From Labedella endophytica (GTDB lineage: Bacteria > Actinomycetota > Actinomycetes > Actinomycetales > Microbacteriaceae), in NCBI RefSeq assembly GCF_003990045.1, contig NZ_RZGZ01000001.1, positions 124,001 through 188,000 of the forward strand: a stretch of 64,000 nt of DNA, written 5' to 3'. Numbering within the stretch: the stretch's first letter is position 1; each line of letters opens with the position of its first letter. Made by a program: the position numbers and the translations under genes. Below, one piece after another: positions 15,657 through 25,280 of the stretch. The notes beneath the pieces are model-generated. The model saw nothing but the letters and a program-made list of their open reading frames with translations. It did no database searches and was not told the DNA's origin.

Positions 15657-16220
15657 TCAGCCGGGGTGGGTGATGCCGTCCGAGAGGAGGGTGGCCCAGT
15701 GCGCGGGGATCTGCTCGATCCCCGCGGTGACGATGAGGTGACACAGCTGGCCGTATGCCATGAAGCGCTGCACGGCGGCGTCGCTCGCGCCGGAGCGGCT
15801 CTTGGCGAACGTGGTGACGCTCTCCAGGCCGGCGCGCAGGGCTGCTCCGATCTCGGGCACGTCGGCGACGGACTGTGCGTGGACCTGCAGCATCAGGAGG
15901 GCGCGGTCGGCGATGAGGTGGGCGTATGCGTCACCCATCGCGTCGAGGACGACATCCGGGTCCTGGCTCGACGCTGCGTCCGCCCCGCGCTCCAGCGCCT
16001 CGACGACGCGCGTCATGCACTCCTCGAGAGCGGCGACGAAGAGTCGCTCCTTCGTGGGGAAGAGCTTCGAGACGTACGCGGGTGAGATGCCGGAATCGCG
16101 GGCGACAACGGCGATGGTCGTGCCGTGGTACCCGCCGCGGGCGAACGCTGTCACGGCGCTCGCGGCCACGAGAGGCCGGCGTGCGTCCGCCGTGGAGAGG
16201 ATCGAGCTGCGTGGAGACAT
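15657..16220 (-). CDS. TetR family repressor of the MFS exporter
   Basis: 187 residues. The N-terminal HTH reads AVTAFARGGYHGTTIAVVAR then SGISPAYVSKLFPTKERLF; an all-helical ligand domain follows. The start is the ATG at 16220. Upstream in-frame codons would run through the operator at 16223-16242, which begins only 2 bp before the ATG, so bound repressor would block its own initiation. Convergence of evidence (adjacent exporter, same operator twice) makes autoregulation and exporter control likely. Inducer unknown. Confidence 0.88.
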   Translation of the reverse strand: MSPRSSILSTADARRPLVAASAVTAFARGGYHGTTIAVVARDSGISPAYVSKLFPTKERLFVAALEECMTRVVEALERGADAASSQDPDVVLDAMGDAYAHLIADRALLMLQVHAQSVADVPEIGAALRAGLESVTTFAKSRSGASDAAVQRFMAYGQLCHLIVTAGIEQIPAHWATLLSDGITHPG

Positions 16221-16222
16221 AT

Positions 16223-16242
16223 GAGTGACTGTACACTCACTC
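16223..16242. promoter_or_regulatory. TetR operator at tetR start
   Basis: GAGTGACTGTACACTCACTC with flanking symmetry TGAGTG-N6-CACTCA. Second copy of the motif in front of the MFS gene. It abuts the tetR start codon. Confidence 0.75.
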
Positions 16243-16392
16243 ACCCCGTTCGTCCATGATCGGGACCATTTCGTCGACGATCCGGGAATTCGCCCGCACC
16301 GAGGCTGTCGACGTGTCAAAAGGGGTCGTGTCTCGAAGGACTCGGGGCGCTTCGACTGGCTCAGCGATTGTGCGGCTCAGCGAACGCGTGGC

Positions 16393-16614
16393 TCAGTGAG
16401 CGGTCGGCGTCACGGAATCGCGGAGGCGGCGGCGTGTGTTGCGCTCGACGAGCTCCGGGATGTAGCTGCGCACGGTGACGCTGCTCGTCCGCTCCAGCTC
16501 CTCGGCCACGATCCCGACGATGACGTCCTCATCGATCGCCGGGTGGCGTCGGGCCAGGAACTCGATCACGTAGACGAGCGCCTCGTACTCGTCTCGGGGC
16601 CGGAACTTCGACAT
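16393..16614 (-). CDS. Small helical protein, three-helix-bundle dimerisation type
   Basis: 73 residues, MSKFRPRDEYEALVYVIEFL then an amphipathic helix (IDEDVIVGIVAEELERT) and a third (VTVRSYIPELVERNTRRRL). The pattern fits the small actinobacterial three-helix-bundle dimerisation proteins. Ribosome site GGAGGGG lies 5 nt from the ATG. Function unknown. A family A palindrome lies 100 bp upstream. Confidence 0.65.
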   Translation of the reverse strand: MSKFRPRDEYEALVYVIEFLARRHPAIDEDVIVGIVAEELERTSSVTVRSYIPELVERNTRRRLRDSVTPTAH

Positions 16615-16713
16615 GTCACCCCTCCTCCCGGCCGCACGCCGATCTGCCGGTACGACGATCGTCCCTCGCTGCGAGGACGCCCGCAAGGGGGATGACAGCA
16701 CGCCATCATCCTC

Positions 16714-16775
16714 CGTGAGGTGTCGCAATCTGTTGTTTGGAAGGTGGCTGATGCAACAGATTCCGACACCTCACG
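16714..16775. repeat. Family A palindromic repeat, copy 1 (62 bp)
   Basis: Arms CGTGAGGTGTCGCAATCTG and CAGATTCCGACACCTCACG with one mismatch. It lies 16 bp beyond the 3' end of the GH63-like gene. Confidence 0.9.
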
Positions 16776-16791
16776 AGAGGTGGAGGTGGGG

Positions 16792-18537
16792 TCAGGCGGA
16801 GCGGCGGGCCGTGCGGTCGCGGGCGAGGATCAGGTACACGCTCGCCGTCCACGTGTAGGCGCGGTCGCGGAGGCCTTCGCCGGTGACGGCGTCGAAGTTC
16901 TCGGCGAAGCCCGAGCGCTCGCAGAGCGCGAGGAAGCGGTCGGCCACCTGGTCCGCGAGCGCCGTCTCGTTCACGCTCCGTAGGCCCTGCTCGATCAGGA
17001 GGGTCGACGGCGCCCAGATCGGACCGCGCCAATAGCCGTCGCTCTCGTACTCCGGGCTGTCGACGGGTTCCGTCGCGAGGCCCCACTCGGTGAGGTGCTC
17101 GCGGATGCCATCGGTGAGCGCCCAGAGCTGCGAGAGCGGCAGCAGCGTTCCGCCGAGGACCGGCAGAAGCGTGAGGAGGCTGCGGGCCGAGCTGCGTTCA
17201 CCCGTGAGCGCACCGACGGCGAAGAATCTGCCGCCGTCGCTCAGTCGCTCGAGGGCGGCTGAGACGATGCGGGTGCGGTGCTCCAGCCATGCGTCTGCGC
17301 CGTCGAGGCCGAGCTCGTCGGCGAGGTCCGCGAGCACGTCGAGCTGCACGGCGAGGAAGATCGCGAGGTCGGGGGACTCGATCACGCGGTCCCGATCGAA
17401 CGTGGTGGCGTTGTCCCAGCCGCTGTCGTTGCCGTGCTGGTAGTGCGGGAGGTCGCTGCCGGGGGCTGTGCGGCGCTCGAGCCAGAAGCCGGTCCACGCG
17501 GCGAGCCGTCCGTAGGCCTCGACGAGTTCGGCACGGACGAGGGGGCGGGCGAGGCGTGACCGCAGTTCGCGGAACGCCCACCCGTGGATCGGCGGCTTCA
17601 CGAAGTTGTACAGCACCTCGGACTGGGTGATCGAATCGGGCAGGGCGCCGCTCGACTCCTGGTGGTCGAACGGAGCGAGGAACTGATCGAGGGCGAGCTC
17701 GGGCAACCCCGGGGCGAGGGCGAGCGCGTTGAAGGCGTGGTCCCAGCTCCACACCTTGTCCATCCAGTGCTTCGACATGAGCACGGATTCGCGGCCGAGG
17801 AATCCGGAGGGCGACACCGTCGCCGACCAGAGCACGTAGGCGGCGAGCGTCGTCGCGGGCACCGAGTCGTCGCGCCACGGGGCGATCGCATCGACGAAGG
17901 CGGACAGATCTGCGGCGCTCCCCGCGACGATCTCGTCGAAGGACAGTGCGGAGGAAGCGGACGAGGCATACGGAGGGCGCGCGGTATCCAGCTCCTCGAT
18001 CGCCACCTCCCAGCCGTCGTCCGCTGCATCGGCACCAGCCGAGACGGTGACCGAACGGTCGTGCGCGCCGAGCGCCCCGGCTCCCGTCGCGACGGCGGAG
18101 CCGCGCAGCGTCGTGATGCGGTACCGCCGCCCGGTCTCGTACGAGGTGAAGACGAGCGACCCGTCCATCGGATCGGTGAAGAGATAGGCGCCGCTGAACG
18201 GGGTGAGCCCGCCGGCGGCGTCCTCGAGCCGCAGCTCCACGTCGCGGCCCGAGAGGCGCACGACGTGATCGGGCGCGAAGGCCGCGCGCATCACGGGGTG
18301 CCCGTCCTCGAGCCAGGTGAGCACGGACGGATCCGCCGTCACCGTGGCGGCGACCGGATCGCCGCCGCGCGTGGGGATGAGCCGCAGGATCGCGTGCATG
18401 CCCGTGGTGTGGGACACGAGGTGGATGTCCTCCGCGCGCGTGTGCAGCGCGACCACTCGGGACAGGTTCAGCCACGAACCGCGGCGGCTGAAGGGGATGT
18501 CGTCGATGTCGAACGCGGGGAGGGAGGACGAGGACAC
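16792..18537 (-). CDS. GH63/MGH1-like glycoside hydrolase, (alpha/alpha)6 fold
   Basis: 581 residues. An N-terminal beta-rich domain (1-~220) is followed by an alpha/alpha-barrel with MDKVWSWDHAFNALALAPGL, GALPDSITQSEV, and SDGYWRGPIWAPSTLLIEQG near the end. These resemble GH63 and related MGH1-like hydrolases such as mannosylglycerate or glucosidase-type enzymes. The GTG at 18537 with GAAAGG upstream is the best start. No signal peptide, so cytoplasmic. Last gene of the LacI-headed glycan operon, 76 bp after the anchored glycosidase, so it probably finishes degradation of the imported oligosaccharide. Linkage specificity is not known. Confidence 0.78.
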   Translation of the reverse strand: MSSSSLPAFDIDDIPFSRRGSWLNLSRVVALHTRAEDIHLVSHTTGMHAILRLIPTRGGDPVAATVTADPSVLTWLEDGHPVMRAAFAPDHVVRLSGRDVELRLEDAAGGLTPFSGAYLFTDPMDGSLVFTSYETGRRYRITTLRGSAVATGAGALGAHDRSVTVSAGADAADDGWEVAIEELDTARPPYASSASSALSFDEIVAGSAADLSAFVDAIAPWRDDSVPATTLAAYVLWSATVSPSGFLGRESVLMSKHWMDKVWSWDHAFNALALAPGLPELALDQFLAPFDHQESSGALPDSITQSEVLYNFVKPPIHGWAFRELRSRLARPLVRAELVEAYGRLAAWTGFWLERRTAPGSDLPHYQHGNDSGWDNATTFDRDRVIESPDLAIFLAVQLDVLADLADELGLDGADAWLEHRTRIVSAALERLSDGGRFFAVGALTGERSSARSLLTLLPVLGGTLLPLSQLWALTDGIREHLTEWGLATEPVDSPEYESDGYWRGPIWAPSTLLIEQGLRSVNETALADQVADRFLALCERSGFAENFDAVTGEGLRDRAYTWTASVYLILARDRTARRSA

Positions 18538-18613
18538 GGGGACCTTTCGAAAAGGGGAAGGAACGGTCCGACGGTACCCGGCTGTGAGGGCCGGGTACCG
18601 CCGGACCGGGTTG

Positions 18614-21600
18614 TCACCGGTTGGCCGTGCGGTGTCGGCGCCGCAGGACGGCGAGTGCTCCCACGAGCAGGAGTGCGAGTGCCGTGAGGATCGCGCCGAG
18701 CGGGGACGAACCGGTCGCGGCCAGATCGTCGTCCGTCCCATCGGCGTCCGCGCCGCCGGAGCCGTTGCCGTCACCGGAACCGTTGTCGCCGTCGGACGGC
18801 GCTTCGGGGTCGCCCCCGCCGCCCGGCGTGCCGGGCGTCTCCGGCTCGGGCTCGGTCGGCGGCACGACCACGGAGTCGTCGATCGCCGCCGCGAGCGCGG
18901 AGACGCTGATGCGGTCGAGGATCGGTGCCGTGTCGGCGCGGAGCGGGATGCCGGGGAAGTTCTCCTGGGCGTACGTCACGCCGTCGAAGTTCGGCTGCTC
19001 CTCGGCCGAGAACCGGATCGTGTTCTCTCCCTCCTCCAGGTCGAACACCAGGGTGCGCTCCCAGAAGTTGTTCTCGTGGAACGTGGGCACGAACAGCACC
19101 CGCTCCGCGGCACCGCCGTTCACGCTGATGTCGGCGTGACGGGCCATCGGGTTCGGGTTGTAGTGCGTCGCGGGCACCTGCTCCGGGTTGGAGAAGCGCA
19201 CGACGACCGCGTGCTTCCCCGCCGACGCGGCCTCGACCGTGAAGGTCGCGGCGTTGTCATTGCCCGGGTCGCCGCCGATGCCGTCGACGGCGAGGCCGCC
19301 CTCGGCCAGGCCGAGGTCGACGGGCGCCGCGGTGCCCGAGAGCTCCGCATCCTCCGCCTGGTACTCGGTGACGGCGAGCTTCTCCTGCGATGCGGCCACC
19401 CGCAGGAGGTCGATCTCGGCCTCTCCCGAGACGACGATCTTGTTGACGCCGCCCTCCAGATGCACGGCCACCTCGGTGGCTGCGTCGAGGTCGAGCACGG
19501 CCTCGTCGTTGACCGCGACGGTGCCGGTGCCGGAGCCGAGAACCTCGAGGGTGGCCTCCGCGTCTGCCGCGCCGTAGACCCAGAAGGTCGCGGACTGGTC
19601 GGCGGCGAGGTCGACGCCCGTGGCGGTGGGGGTGCCCGTGTGGTCGGCGTACTCCGCCTCGTAGTCCGTCACGGCGTCGTCGGGCGCGGAGCGCTCGAGG
19701 GTGATGCGGTCGATGAGCGCGTCACCCTGCGTGGTCCGCGATCCGTCGAGGCTCGTGGCCGCGAGCGTGATCGTGTGGCGACCTGCCTCCAGCTGCACGG
19801 TCGTGTCCGCGTGGTCCCAGACCACCCACTTGTAGGCGAGCGGCAGGAACAGCTCCTGCTCGGCCCCGCCGTCCACGGTCATGAAGACGTTCGTCGGACC
19901 GTTCTCCTCGATCGCCTCGTACGTGTTGAGGCTGTTCGCGAAGACGCTCAGATCGTACGCACCGGTCTCCGGCACGTCCACCGTGAAGGCGAGCTCGCCG
20001 TTCGAGCCCGTGCGCAGACCGCCCACGTTGTAGCCGCCGGACGTGTAGAACTTGCTCACGTCGTTCGGCGAACCCTCGGGGCCGTTCCGCGTGTAACCGG
20101 AACCGGTGTACGCGGCGTCCTCCGCCTCGAACGAGGCGTTCCATGCGGGGGTCGCTGCCGTCGCCTCGGCTCCGTCGCCCGGGCTGATGAGGATCTCGTA
20201 GGCGCTCGACTCGGTGAGGGCGGGCAGTCCGTCCGATCCGAAGTCGACCGTGAGGGCGCCGGAGGCGACGTCCACGACGCGGTCGGAGAGCACGATGGGC
20301 TGCTCGGAGTCGCCGAGCTGGCCCGTCCACGGGATCTCCCGCACCTGCACGCGAGCAGTGTCGCCGAAGACGTCGGACGGAATGTTCACGAGGTCCACGG
20401 GAGCGGCGCCGTCGGCCCCGCCGATGATCGTGCGCGAGATCTCCTTCTCCTCGTCGAGGGACGACACGCCCTGGAGTGTGTAGCTCTCGCCGGGCGACGG
20501 AGCGGTGAGCTCCACCGTGTGGCCCGACATCTGCGCGTAGGAGTTGTAGAGCCACCACTGACCGTTGGCGCGGTTCTGCTGCACCGCCGAGTCGGCGAGG
20601 TTGCCGTTGATGTTCCAGAACGCGATCATCGCGTCGATCTTCGTCTCCTCGATCGCCGAGATCCATTGGATCATCTGGCCGGGCACGGAGGTGTGGTAGT
20701 TGAAGGCGTACTCGTTGATGTTGATGGGCAGCTCGGTGCCTTCGAAGGACGTGCCCTCGAACGCCGTCGCCTCCCAGCCGCGATAGCGGTCGACCGAGGT
20801 CCGGATGGACGCGGGATCGCTCAGCTCGTGCCACGTGATGATGTCGGGGACCGTGTCGGCCTCGATGACGTGGTCGAGGTAGCCCTGCAGCTGCGAGTAC
20901 AGGATGCTCGTGCCGGGGCCGGCGATGCGCATGTCGGGGAAGACCTCCTTGATGCGCTCGTACGTGCTGTCCCAGGCGGCGAAGTAGTCCGTCGGGTCCT
21001 CGAGCCAGGACGTGCCGTCGAGGCTCCACTCGCCGGTGCCGAACATGTTGCCCTCGGGCTCGTTGAACGGCTCGATCACGAGGTGCTCGCGCTGCTCCGC
21101 GGGGATCGTCTCGATCATCGCGAGCTGCTCGTCGAGCACCGCGCGGTAGTCGGCGAGCTTCTCCTCGGGGGTGTCGCCCGGCCACTGGTAGGGGAAACCG
21201 CGGTAGTAGTCGGTGATGCGGAGGTACACGTCGCCGCCGGTCGCGGTGAGCGTCGGGAGGATCTCGAGCGCGTCGGAGCCGGGGTGCTGGCCGCCGTCCT
21301 GCGCCTTCGTCGCGACGGTCCGCACGTCCATGCCCTCGACGAGGTTCGACGTGGGCATGCCGTCGCCGTACAGGCCGTAGAGCACGCCGGAGGCTCCGCC
21401 GTAGACGTCGCCGGTGTTCTCGGCCATGTCGATGCGGACCTCTCCGCGGTTGACGGTGACCTCGGCGGTCACGTCCACGTCGGCGGCGCGGCCGGCGACG
21501 GTGAAGACGCCCGACTGCGCGTAGGAGTCGGCCGGGACCTCGTCCCACGTGATCGGGACGTCGCGCTCGACGCCGTCGGAGTATGCGCCCCGCACGACCT

Positions 21601-22432
21601 CGGGCAGCACGGGGGCCTCGTTCACGCGCGTGCGCACCTCGAAGCTCGTCTCCGTGATCGACTCGAGCGTCGGGGCCTCGGCACCCGAGAGCTCGAGGAC
21701 CTGTTCGGCTGTGAGCGCCGAGCGGAACACCTGGAAGTCGTCGATCGCGCCGTCGAAGGCGGGGTCGGGGTAGAAGGACTTGCCGATGAAGCCGCCGCCG
21801 GTCGCCGCGTCCGTCAGGAGCTCGCCGGCCGTGACGTCGGTCGCGACGCTCGAGACGGCGGCGCCGTCGATGTACGTGACGAGGCGGTCGCCGGCCGTGT
21901 CGAGGGTCACCGTGAGGTCGATCCACTCGCCCGTCTTGAGCGGCCCGCTGCCGGTGACGGTCTGCTCGTTCGAGCCTCCGCCGGCGCGCGTGATGGCGGT
22001 GCGCAGCTTCCCGTCACCGCTCGATGGCGAGGTGAAGAGGTAGCGCGAGTTGTCCGAGCCGAGGCCGAAGAGCCACTGCCACGAGGCTCCGCCGTCCCAG
22101 CGGACGCGCGTCGCGACCGTGAGGTCGGTCGCCCCGTCGAGGATGTCGCGGGGGAGCACGACGTGTCCGCCCGTGAGGTCGAGGGCCGTGCTCTCGTCGG
22201 AGTCGACCAGGGCGGTGCTGCCGCTGATCGTGCCGTCGAGGCCGTTGCCCGAGGAGTCCGGCACGGTCGTACCGGTGACGTCGTCCATGGAGTAGCGCAG
22301 ATCGGGGGCGGGGACCGCCGCCGCTGCCGGACTGGCTGCTCCGCCGGCGACGATGCCCGCTCCGACCGCGACAGCGGTGGAGAAGGCGGCGACGCGTCGG
22401 CGGACGCCGGTGTGCGATGGTGCATCGCGCAT
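18614..22432 (-). CDS. Sortase-anchored multidomain glycosidase (LamG, Ig-like, GH39-like barrel, CBMs)
   Basis: 1272 residues. Signal peptide 1-~40; LamG/concanavalin domain ~45-240; bacterial Ig-like domain ~260-330. A TIM-barrel-like glycosidase spans ~340-700, with probable acid/base Glu458 in IEPFNEPEGN and probable nucleophile Glu574 in NINEYAF. Carbohydrate-binding beta-sandwiches of CBM35/CBM6 type follow (~765-930, with SFEAEDAAYTGSGYTRNG, and ~1035-1190, with YQAEDAELSG). A Gly/Ser/Asp-rich linker leads to a cell-wall sorting signal (LAATG, then a membrane helix, then RRRHR) at ~1238-1272. The enzyme should be displayed on the cell wall and cut polysaccharide outside the cell. The GH39-like call is by pattern; exact family is uncertain. 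Confidence 0.8.
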   Translation of the reverse strand: MRDAPSHTGVRRRVAAFSTAVAVGAGIVAGGAASPAAAAVPAPDLRYSMDDVTGTTVPDSSGNGLDGTISGSTALVDSDESTALDLTGGHVVLPRDILDGATDLTVATRVRWDGGASWQWLFGLGSDNSRYLFTSPSSGDGKLRTAITRAGGGSNEQTVTGSGPLKTGEWIDLTVTLDTAGDRLVTYIDGAAVSSVATDVTAGELLTDAATGGGFIGKSFYPDPAFDGAIDDFQVFRSALTAEQVLELSGAEAPTLESITETSFEVRTRVNEAPVLPEVVRGAYSDGVERDVPITWDEVPADSYAQSGVFTVAGRAADVDVTAEVTVNRGEVRIDMAENTGDVYGGASGVLYGLYGDGMPTSNLVEGMDVRTVATKAQDGGQHPGSDALEILPTLTATGGDVYLRITDYYRGFPYQWPGDTPEEKLADYRAVLDEQLAMIETIPAEQREHLVIEPFNEPEGNMFGTGEWSLDGTSWLEDPTDYFAAWDSTYERIKEVFPDMRIAGPGTSILYSQLQGYLDHVIEADTVPDIITWHELSDPASIRTSVDRYRGWEATAFEGTSFEGTELPININEYAFNYHTSVPGQMIQWISAIEETKIDAMIAFWNINGNLADSAVQQNRANGQWWLYNSYAQMSGHTVELTAPSPGESYTLQGVSSLDEEKEISRTIIGGADGAAPVDLVNIPSDVFGDTARVQVREIPWTGQLGDSEQPIVLSDRVVDVASGALTVDFGSDGLPALTESSAYEILISPGDGAEATAATPAWNASFEAEDAAYTGSGYTRNGPEGSPNDVSKFYTSGGYNVGGLRTGSNGELAFTVDVPETGAYDLSVFANSLNTYEAIEENGPTNVFMTVDGGAEQELFLPLAYKWVVWDHADTTVQLEAGRHTITLAATSLDGSRTTQGDALIDRITLERSAPDDAVTDYEAEYADHTGTPTATGVDLAADQSATFWVYGAADAEATLEVLGSGTGTVAVNDEAVLDLDAATEVAVHLEGGVNKIVVSGEAEIDLLRVAASQEKLAVTEYQAEDAELSGTAAPVDLGLAEGGLAVDGIGGDPGNDNAATFTVEAASAGKHAVVVRFSNPEQVPATHYNPNPMARHADISVNGGAAERVLFVPTFHENNFWERTLVFDLEEGENTIRFSAEEQPNFDGVTYAQENFPGIPLRADTAPILDRISVSALAAAIDDSVVVPPTEPEPETPGTPGGGGDPEAPSDGDNGSGDGNGSGGADADGTDDDLAATGSSPLGAILTALALLLVGALAVLRRRHRTANR

Positions 22433-22487
22433 GGTGTGAAACCTCTCTGTTTCATCGTTACGGCCCAGGGCCGGTGTGGTGCTGCGG

Positions 22488-24458
22488 CTACCGCCCGTCG
22501 GTGGCCGCCGTGGTGTTCCGCCCGTCCGCCGTCGGGATGAACACACGCATGGTCGCCGGGCCACGTTCGGCCCAGCGGTGGTAGGGGACGAGCGCGATGT
22601 CGAGATCGCTCGTGGGGGTGGGGGTCTCAGCGTTCGCGCCGTAGGGCAGTGCACCCGGTGCCCGCTCGCCGGAGGTGACGACGACGCCCGACACGGTCGC
22701 GCCGTCGATGGTCGCGACCGGAGCCGCGGTGGTGTCGACGGCGACGTCGTCGATCGTCACGCCGTCGGGGAGGTCCACCGATTCGAGGCACAGGACGAGG
22801 GGACCCCGCTCGACGGCGACGGTGCCGCGCACGGCGTCGACACGCGGGTCGGGGAACGTGAACCGGGGCGTGATGCGCAGGTCGAGCGTGATGACGTCGC
22901 CCGCGGTGAAGCGGCGTCGCACGTCGACCCAGCCGGGCTCGACGGGTCGGGCGTCCGAGTCGGGTTCGACGAGGTGCGCGTCGTTCGCCCAGGCGGGAAC
23001 GCGTAGGCGCACCGTGGACTCGTGGGCCGGAGCGTCGAGGATCTCGATGCGGATGACACCGTCGTCCGGGTAGCGGGTCTGCACGTCGAGCAGCACGTCG
23101 CCGATGTGGACCCGACCGTCCGCGTACTGGAGGAGGACCGCGGTGTCGCCGTCGAGCGCGGCGACGTACGCGGGGAGCGAGGCGAGGGTGCGCGCGACGT
23201 TCGTCGGGCAGCACGACACCTCGAACCAGGGCGCGCGCGTGCCTCCCTCGGCGCGCGTGTTCACGCCATCGGTCGACTCGGCTCCCGCCTCCCGCTGGTG
23301 CAGCGGGTTGGCGTAGAAGAAGGAGCGACCGTCGGACGCCGGCGACGTCGCCACGACGTTGAAGAGGGTGCGCTCGATGAGGTCGACGTAGCGGACCTCC
23401 CCCGTCGCGAGGTACAGCCGCCAGGAGAACATGACGGAGCCCACACCCGCGCACGTCTCGCAGTAGCCGCGGTCGGCGGGCAGCTCGAAGTCCTCGCCGA
23501 AGCCCTCGTCCTGGTGGCGTGAGCCCATGCCGCCCGTGAGGTAGGTGCGGCGCTCCACGGTGTGGTCCCACTGCCGGCGGAGCGCCTCGAGGAGAGCGTC
23601 GTCGCCGCCGTCGACCGCGACGTCGACCGCGCCGGCGGACAGGTAGAGGGCGCGCACGGCGTGGCCGCGGAGCGCCTCGGCGTCCAACACGGGCGTGTCG
23701 TCCTGGAAGTACTCGGCCGACTGCAGCGGCGGCACCGGGAGGGAGCCGTGGCCGCGCCGGTCGACGAACAGGCGGGCCTGCTCGACGTAGCGCGGTTCGC
23801 CGAGGGCACGTCCGAACTCGGCGAGCCCCACCTCGATCTCGGGGTGCCCGCAGATGCCGTCGCGACCGTCCGCGCCGAACTCGCGGCACACGTGGTCGGC
23901 GGCCCGGCGGGCGACCTCCACGAGGGCGTCCTCGCCGCGGGTACGCACGCGAGCGACGGCGGCCTGAAGCAGGTGGCCCAGGTTGTAGAGCTCGTGCCCC
24001 ATCCCGAGATCGCTGTACCGCTCGGGCAGCCCGGGGTGTCCGAACGCCGTGCCGAGGTAGCCGTCGTCGTCCTGGGCGGCGGCGACGCGCCCCACGACGG
24101 AGGCGAAGGTCGCCTCGAGCGCCGGGTCGTCGCGGCGTCCGAGCTCCCAGGCCATCGCCTCGAGGAGCTTGTAGATCTCGGAGTCGGAGAACTGCCAACC
24201 CGCCCGCTCGACGGTGGTCTCGCGGCGCGCCACCCGGTCGATGTTCTCGAGCCAGTCGAGCCGCTCGATCCAGTCGAGGCAGTGCGCGATCGTGGCCTCG
24301 CCGTTGACGAGCTGGCGTCGGCCCCAGAATCCGGTGGGGGAGAGCCGCACATCGTCGACCCCGGCGCCGCGGCGATCGGAGCGCGCCGGATCGACCGGGA
24401 CGGCCGCGGACGCGGGCGTCGAGGGAGGCGTGCGTGTGAGGGGGGAGGTCGAGGTCAC
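22488..24458 (-). CDS. GH127 beta-L-arabinofuranosidase
   Basis: 656 residues, normal for GH127. The zinc-thiolate centre of the characterised Bifidobacterium enzyme HypBA1 can be aligned: GYCETCAG gives Glu334 and Cys336, and EVSCCPTN gives Cys416 and Cys417, with Cys416 as the nucleophile. Glu318 in QDEGF corresponds to the acid/base. All key residues are present. No signal peptide, so it acts in the cytoplasm on imported arabino-oligosaccharides, such as those from hydroxyproline-rich plant glycoproteins. It follows the permease gene by 3 bp. Strong call for the family; natural substrate inferred. Confidence 0.9.
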   Translation of the reverse strand: MTSTSPLTRTPPSTPASAAVPVDPARSDRRGAGVDDVRLSPTGFWGRRQLVNGEATIAHCLDWIERLDWLENIDRVARRETTVERAGWQFSDSEIYKLLEAMAWELGRRDDPALEATFASVVGRVAAAQDDDGYLGTAFGHPGLPERYSDLGMGHELYNLGHLLQAAVARVRTRGEDALVEVARRAADHVCREFGADGRDGICGHPEIEVGLAEFGRALGEPRYVEQARLFVDRRGHGSLPVPPLQSAEYFQDDTPVLDAEALRGHAVRALYLSAGAVDVAVDGGDDALLEALRRQWDHTVERRTYLTGGMGSRHQDEGFGEDFELPADRGYCETCAGVGSVMFSWRLYLATGEVRYVDLIERTLFNVVATSPASDGRSFFYANPLHQREAGAESTDGVNTRAEGGTRAPWFEVSCCPTNVARTLASLPAYVAALDGDTAVLLQYADGRVHIGDVLLDVQTRYPDDGVIRIEILDAPAHESTVRLRVPAWANDAHLVEPDSDARPVEPGWVDVRRRFTAGDVITLDLRITPRFTFPDPRVDAVRGTVAVERGPLVLCLESVDLPDGVTIDDVAVDTTAAPVATIDGATVSGVVVTSGERAPGALPYGANAETPTPTSDLDIALVPYHRWAERGPATMRVFIPTADGRNTTAATDGR

Positions 24459-24461
24459 GGA

Positions 24462-25280
24462 TCAGTCCTTCACAGCGCCGGCGGTGACACCGGCGGCGAC
24501 GTATCGCTGGGCCACCACGAGGAGGATGGCCGCGGGGATGGAGGCCACCACGGCGGTCGCCATGATCGCGTTCCACTGGGTGGTGTTGTTGCCGATGTAG
24601 GCGTAGATGCCGAGGGTCACGGGCCGCAGCTCGCTGTTGCGGGCGAGCGTCGAGGCGAAGATGAAGTCGGACCACGCCCACAGGAAGGCGAAGAGCGAGA
24701 CGGTGAGCACCGAGTTGCGGCTCATCGGCAGCACGATCGAGATGAACGTGCGCCAGGCGTTCGCGCCGTCGACCTTCGCGGCCTGCAGCAGCTCGCGCGG
24801 CAGCCCGCTCATGAAGGCGGTGAAGAGGAGCACGCCGAACGGGATCGCGATCGTCGAGTCCGCGAGGATGAGCCCCCACACGCTGTTGAGCAGGCCGAGG
24901 CGCACGTAGATGGCGTAGAAGCCCATCGCCATGACGACGGCGGGGATCATCTGGGCCACGAGCAGGATGAAATTGAGCGTGCGGCCGCCCCGCAGGTTGA
25001 GGAGCGCGATCGCGTACGCGGCCGGCGCCGCGATGACCACCGTGAGCACGACGCAGCCGAGCCCGATGAGCAGGCTCGTCCCGAGGTTCGGCAGCTGCTG
25101 GCGCATGACCGCCTCGAAGCCCTCGAACGTGGGGTTCACGGGGAAGATGTTCGGCGGGCTCAAGCGGAGGTCCTGTGTGCGCGTGAGCGACACGTTCACC
25201 ATCCAGTAGACGGGGAAGAGCATGAGCGCGGTGAAGATCACGCCGAGGGCGAGCTTCCACCACGAGCGACGTGCGGTCAT
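24462..25280 (-). CDS. Sugar ABC transporter permease, MalG type
   Basis: 272 residues with six membrane helices. The binding-protein-dependent transport motif, which contacts the ATPase, is LLQAAKVDGANAWRTFISIV (EAA loop, conserved Gly). Its ATG overlaps the stop of the upstream permease (ATGA). The C-terminus ends RYVAAGVTAGAVKD, typical of CUT1 MalG-like subunits. Partner of the permease at 25277. No ATPase gene is in the operon, so a shared MsiK-like ATPase elsewhere is expected. Confidence 0.9.
   Translation of the reverse strand: MTARRSWWKLALGVIFTALMLFPVYWMVNVSLTRTQDLRLSPPNIFPVNPTFEGFEAVMRQQLPNLGTSLLIGLGCVVLTVVIAAPAAYAIALLNLRGGRTLNFILLVAQMIPAVVMAMGFYAIYVRLGLLNSVWGLILADSTIAIPFGVLLFTAFMSGLPRELLQAAKVDGANAWRTFISIVLPMSRNSVLTVSLFAFLWAWSDFIFASTLARNSELRPVTLGIYAYIGNNTTQWNAIMATAVVASIPAAILLVVAQRYVAAGVTAGAVKD

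Noticed and set aside
18317-22540. Long plus-strand open frame (about 1407 codons) opposite the anchored glycosidase
   Set aside because: Antisense shadow; the minus-strand frame has a signal peptide, ordered domains and a sorting signal.
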